Shown: piece after piece, positions 7,501 through 8,869 of the stretch
How positions within the stretch are numbered: the stretch's first letter is position 1
Layout of the letters: every line of letters starts with the position of its first letter
Source: Elusimicrobiales bacterium
GTDB taxonomy: Bacteria; Elusimicrobiota; Elusimicrobia; Elusimicrobiales; Elusimicrobiaceae
Assembly: GCA_030540535.1 (NCBI GenBank)
Contig: JAUNWB010000038.1
Span: 1-8,869, forward strand
Reading direction: 5' to 3'
Length of the DNA: 8,869 bases
Position numbers and translations under genes: made by a program
The notes under the pieces: model-generated
The model's database searches: none
Told to the model about the DNA's origin: nothing
What the model saw: the letters and a program-made list of their open reading frames with translations, nothing else

Positions 7501-7680
7501 AAAATGCCGCCCAACCTGCCCGCCGAACTTTTTAACCGCTTCGGGGCAGAAAATTTGGAGTTTATCAAATCCAAAAACGGCGACGGCCTGCATATCACGC
7601 CCCCCGCCGGCAAAGACCCGGCCTCCTTTGCGGCGGAAACGCTGGCGTTTTTCGAGCGGCTCACCGCAACGGAAAAATGA
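4537..7680 (+). CDS. mfd: Transcription-repair coupling factor Mfd
   Basis: ATP-driven DNA translocase that removes RNA polymerase stalled at lesions and recruits UvrA to start nucleotide excision repair. The 1047-residue protein begins with a UvrB-like region (residues about 10-200, including GYTREEYAETPGQYAARGSVVDVFSP). The CarD-like RNA-polymerase-interacting domain starts near 349 (RFKELQAGDYVVHQEHGVGRYLGL). The translocase motor has the Walker A GDVGFGKTE (504-512, K510), DEEH (605-608), LSATPIPRTLN, and the late motif block with QLYQLRGRIGRG. The C-terminal TRCF domain contains PLPAYIPPDYLPDEAERLKYYKEL. It is about 100 residues shorter than E. coli Mfd (1148), partly in the N-terminal UvrB-like part. 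Against that, there is an insert of about 25 residues between YLFHPDWLF and EEAKQRL (792-829). No clear Shine-Dalgarno precedes the ATG, so expression may depend on coupling to PBP1A. Confidence 0.97.
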   Translation: MNNKEATPVQLFCGLPNGAAKAYFVCQNYLKNHKNILFVTDKDADDFAEAAREFAPQNAAVSLFPETDTGRLAALYQLLTAPAGARLTCAYYDALSAPLPEPGEFLNRTFTVKHGDTLRRQELLDKLESAGYTREEYAETPGQYAARGSVVDVFSPLRPEPLRLYFAGNRVDLISAFDLDTQNTKEHADEAVIIPLSFDETPAVLTDFLTDCSFIFDEPDKDFAPEDYPAAAVIRALPSADAHDCGLKSNIPFNANMELVEREIASLQKQGLAVNICCLNRGELDRMTELAADYPHFKTARFRISPLTQGFYSPQDKIAFITTNEILNRRFNAAKVVKHFDVEGAKRVRFKELQAGDYVVHQEHGVGRYLGLQVMDPDDNPTDCLIIEYRRGSRLYVPMYDFKKVQKYIGAGGKKPALSVLGGITWKEVKKRVKEEAQKTAKEILKLEALRQATPAPEVPGDARIEEEFADSFPYTLTAGQEQAIRETLHDLDLPKPMDRVLVGDVGFGKTEVAMRAALRVALSGKQVMLLVPTTILAAQHYKTFSKRMAGFPVNVRMLCRFQTVKEQREVIEELKNGVCDIIVGTHRLMSKDIVFKDLGLVIIDEEHRFGVKQKEKIRAKSSGVHSLMLSATPIPRTLNQSLSSLRDISLIDTPPRGRTPIKTVVTAWNNELAAAAITQELARGGQIYYVYNSVQSMESRYLFLKKLVPQARICMAHGQMDEKELEQTLWDFNAGKYDILLASTIIESGIDITNANTLIVENAHNFGLAQLYQLRGRIGRGDQKAFCYLFHPDWLFKKSEQTEDNFADLAAVYWKPKEEKDPTEEAKQRLAALMEFGDLGSGFRLALRDMEIRGAGELLGVKQHGYVNEVGLSLYCDLVSAEVKKLRGERPETNARATVSLPLPAYIPPDYLPDEAERLKYYKELMGADEPKTRQILTRLADLCGPVPQEILNLTRLFALSARAGRLEIYHMDWIDGNLELLFTRRFKMPPNLPAELFNRFGAENLEFIKSKNGDGLHITPPAGKDPASFAAETLAFFERLTATEK

Positions 7681-7686
7681 TATAGT
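7678..7686 (+). promoter_or_regulatory. Extended -10 promoter overlapping the mfd stop codon (probable leaderless transcript)
   Basis: TGATATAGT. The TGA is the stop codon of mfd and doubles as the extended -10 dinucleotide; TATAGT (7681-7686) is the hexamer. The distance from the first T to the ATG at 7695 is 17 nt, identical to the element upstream of PBP1A. The following bases, ATATACAT, contain no Shine-Dalgarno. Transcription would begin at or next to the start codon, giving the chaperone pair its own promoter apart from mfd read-through. Confidence 0.55.
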
Positions 7687-7694
7687 ATATACAT

Positions 7695-8525
7695 ATGAAA
7701 AAGGGTTTTATCATTTTCTTACTTATGCTGGCCGCCTGGGGCTGCCCCAAACCGCAGGCCGAAGAAACAACGGCGCCGGAGGTAGCGGCCCGCATTGGCA
7801 ACGTTACCGTATCGCAGGAAGACGTAGAAACGCGGCTGCGCCTCTTATCGGCCGAAGACCGCAAATTCGCCCAAACCCCCATGGGCCGACAGAACCTGCT
7901 GAACATCATCGCCCGGGAAAAACTGATTGCGCTGGCCGCCAAAGAAGAAAAACTGGACCAGAGCGACGTTTACCTTACCTTAATGGAAGACAAACGCGCC
8001 CAGCTGGACGAAATTTACGAAGAATACGCCGCCCAAACGCTGGAACAAATCTGGTACGACAAATTAAAAGAAAACGGACAGCTGGAAGTGACGGATAAAG
8101 AAATCGCCGAGTACTATAAAAAATATCCCTACGAAATGACCGTGCGCCAAATTATCTTAGACAACGCCCAAACGGCCGACCAGGTACTGCGCACCTTAAA
8201 AGCCTCGCCTTCCAAATGGAACACGATGGCCAAGCAGTACAGCGTGGCGCCGGAAGTTATCCGCAGCGACAAATTTTCCTTCATGCCCGGGGAATTTATC
8301 CCCAGCCTGGAAGTGATTGCCGCCACGTCCGCCAGCGGCAGCGTACAGGGTTTCATCAAAACCCCGCAAGGATTTCATATAATAATGAAGACGGGTGAAA
8401 AACGCCTCTCGCGCAAAGAAGCCGAGCCGCGCATCCGCACCGTTTTGGAAAATAAAAAACTCGACGCCGTTTTAGAAGCGTTGCAAAATAAATACGAGGT
8501 CGTAATTTATGATAAAAATGAATAA
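7695..8525 (+). CDS. Parvulin-type (PrsA/SurA-like) exported lipoprotein chaperone, probable
   Basis: 276-residue exported protein of the SurA/PrsA foldase group, thought to assist folding of secreted or outer-membrane proteins. The N-terminus MKKGFIIFLLMLAAWGC followed by PKPQAEE is lipoprotein-like, with C17 as the likely lipidated residue; Trp at -2 makes the lipobox imperfect. A SurA-N-like helical segment (about 30-135) starts with VAARIGNVTVSQEDVETRL, the usual opening of this domain. Residues about 146-236 resemble a parvulin domain (VRQIILDNAQTADQVL, then LKASPSKWNTMAKQYSV, then the ending GFIKTPQGFHIIMKTGEKR). The conserved His of the first strand (normally RHIL) is Gln152, while His228 in GFHII is kept, so isomerase activity is doubtful and a chaperone role more likely. 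The start follows an extended -10 with no Shine-Dalgarno. The 3' end overlaps the next gene by 17 nt. Confidence 0.85.
   Translation: MKKGFIIFLLMLAAWGCPKPQAEETTAPEVAARIGNVTVSQEDVETRLRLLSAEDRKFAQTPMGRQNLLNIIAREKLIALAAKEEKLDQSDVYLTLMEDKRAQLDEIYEEYAAQTLEQIWYDKLKENGQLEVTDKEIAEYYKKYPYEMTVRQIILDNAQTADQVLRTLKASPSKWNTMAKQYSVAPEVIRSDKFSFMPGEFIPSLEVIAATSASGSVQGFIKTPQGFHIIMKTGEKRLSRKEAEPRIRTVLENKKLDAVLEALQNKYEVVIYDKNE
8496..8500 (+). promoter_or_regulatory. Ribosome binding site deciding the start of the last gene
   Basis: GAGGT inside the end of the upstream coding region, 8 nt before the ATG at 8509 and 17 nt before the in-frame ATG at 8518. The spacing favours 8509. Confidence 0.55.
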
Positions 8526-8869
8526 ACTGTTTTTAGCCGCAGCCGTTGCGTTTGGCTGCGTAAACGCCTACTCCGCCAAGATTGACTCCTCCGTCGCCAC
8601 CGTCAACGGCCGCCCCGTGCTGGCCTCCGAGTACGACAACTACCTCCAGGGCGTTATCGAACAATATCAGGCCGCCGCGCCCCAAATCCTGCAGCAGCCC
8701 CACGCCAAAGACATCTTGGGCAGCGAAGTGCTTAAAGAACTGATTTCCAAAGAACTCTTGTACCAGGCCGCCGAAGAAGAAAAAGTGCAGGTGAAAGACT
8801 CCGAAGTGGACGCGGGGATTAACGAAATCAAAACGCGTTTTATCGTTGATGAACTCACCGGTAAAGAAG
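8509..8869 (+). CDS. SurA/PrsA-type exported protein, N-terminal part (runs off right edge)
   Basis: 120 codons are visible. Translation begins MIKMNKLFLAAAVAFGCVNAYSAKIDSS, a typical Sec signal peptide with likely signal peptidase I cleavage near AYSA|K; the Cys at 17 is in a poor lipobox context. The mature start VATVNGRPVLASEYDNYL matches the opening of SurA-N/PpiD-type chaperone domains. It is followed by helices including LGSEVLKELISKELLYQAAEEEKVQVKDSEVDAGI, the usual strand-free core of this domain. Any parvulin domain would lie beyond the window, so SurA, PrsA or PpiD-like identity cannot be decided. It overlaps the preceding parvulin-like gene by 17 nt and has a well-spaced GAGGT, so the two are probably translated from one message as a pair of envelope chaperones. 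Confidence 0.8.
   Translation, partial: MIKMNKLFLAAAVAFGCVNAYSAKIDSSVATVNGRPVLASEYDNYLQGVIEQYQAAAPQILQQPHAKDILGSEVLKELISKELLYQAAEEEKVQVKDSEVDAGINEIKTRFIVDELTGKE

Noticed and set aside
8378..8387. TATAATAATG inside the parvulin-like gene as another leaderless promoter
   Set aside because: It lies within conserved coding sequence (GFHIIMK) and the spacing to ATG does not match the other two sites. No downstream frame is distinct from the gene itself.
8524..8568. Lipoprotein signal in the last gene (Cys at residue 17)
   Set aside because: The sequence before the Cys (VAFG) has Phe at -2, and a good signal peptidase I site follows (AYSA), so secretion without lipidation is more likely.

Overview
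The window is a compact stretch of bacterial chromosome with about 97% coding content. It carries no rRNA, tRNA, CRISPR array or mobile element that I can see. The organism looks like a Gram-negative (diderm) bacterium of moderately high GC: there is a bifunctional PBP1A, and two adjacent exported proteins of the parvulin/SurA periplasmic chaperone type. GC-rich third positions alongside AAA-rich lysine usage and the protein styles made me think of Elusimicrobiota. That is an impression, not a demonstration; nothing here fixes the phylum.

Layout. Positions 1-2241 are on the minus strand and form one likely operon, read right to left. It starts with a soluble PAS-containing histidine kinase with an N-terminal cysteine cluster (2241-1108). 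Next is its NarL/FixJ-type response regulator (1111-458), joined to the kinase by an ATGA overlap. Last is rsmD, the 16S rRNA guanine-N2 methyltransferase (445 to the left edge, C-terminus missing). A 123-bp divergent intergenic region (2242-2364) holds a candidate kinase promoter, three copies of a 9-bp motif at exactly 21-bp intervals, and an extended -10 almost touching the next start codon. From 2365 everything is on the plus strand: PBP1A (2365-4500), transcription-repair coupling factor mfd (4537-7680), a parvulin-like lipoprotein (7695-8525) and the N-terminal part of a second exported SurA/PrsA-type protein (8509 to the right edge).

How the genes fit together. The two-component pair is a cytoplasmic sensing module. 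Its cysteine-bearing N-terminus and NarL-type partner resemble, in outline only, redox or oxygen sensors such as NreB/NreC. The plus-strand genes cover peptidoglycan polymerisation and cross-linking, repair of transcription-blocking lesions, and folding of exported proteins.

No obviously new multi-gene system is present. The most interesting signals are small. Two genes share the same extended -10 (TGATATARTnTA) placed exactly 17 nt upstream of ATG and lack a properly spaced Shine-Dalgarno, which suggests leaderless transcripts. The other points are the kinase cysteine cluster, the 21-bp phased repeats, a Gly in place of the usual Asp/Asn of the RsmD catalytic (D/N)PPY motif, and a parvulin domain lacking one catalytic His.
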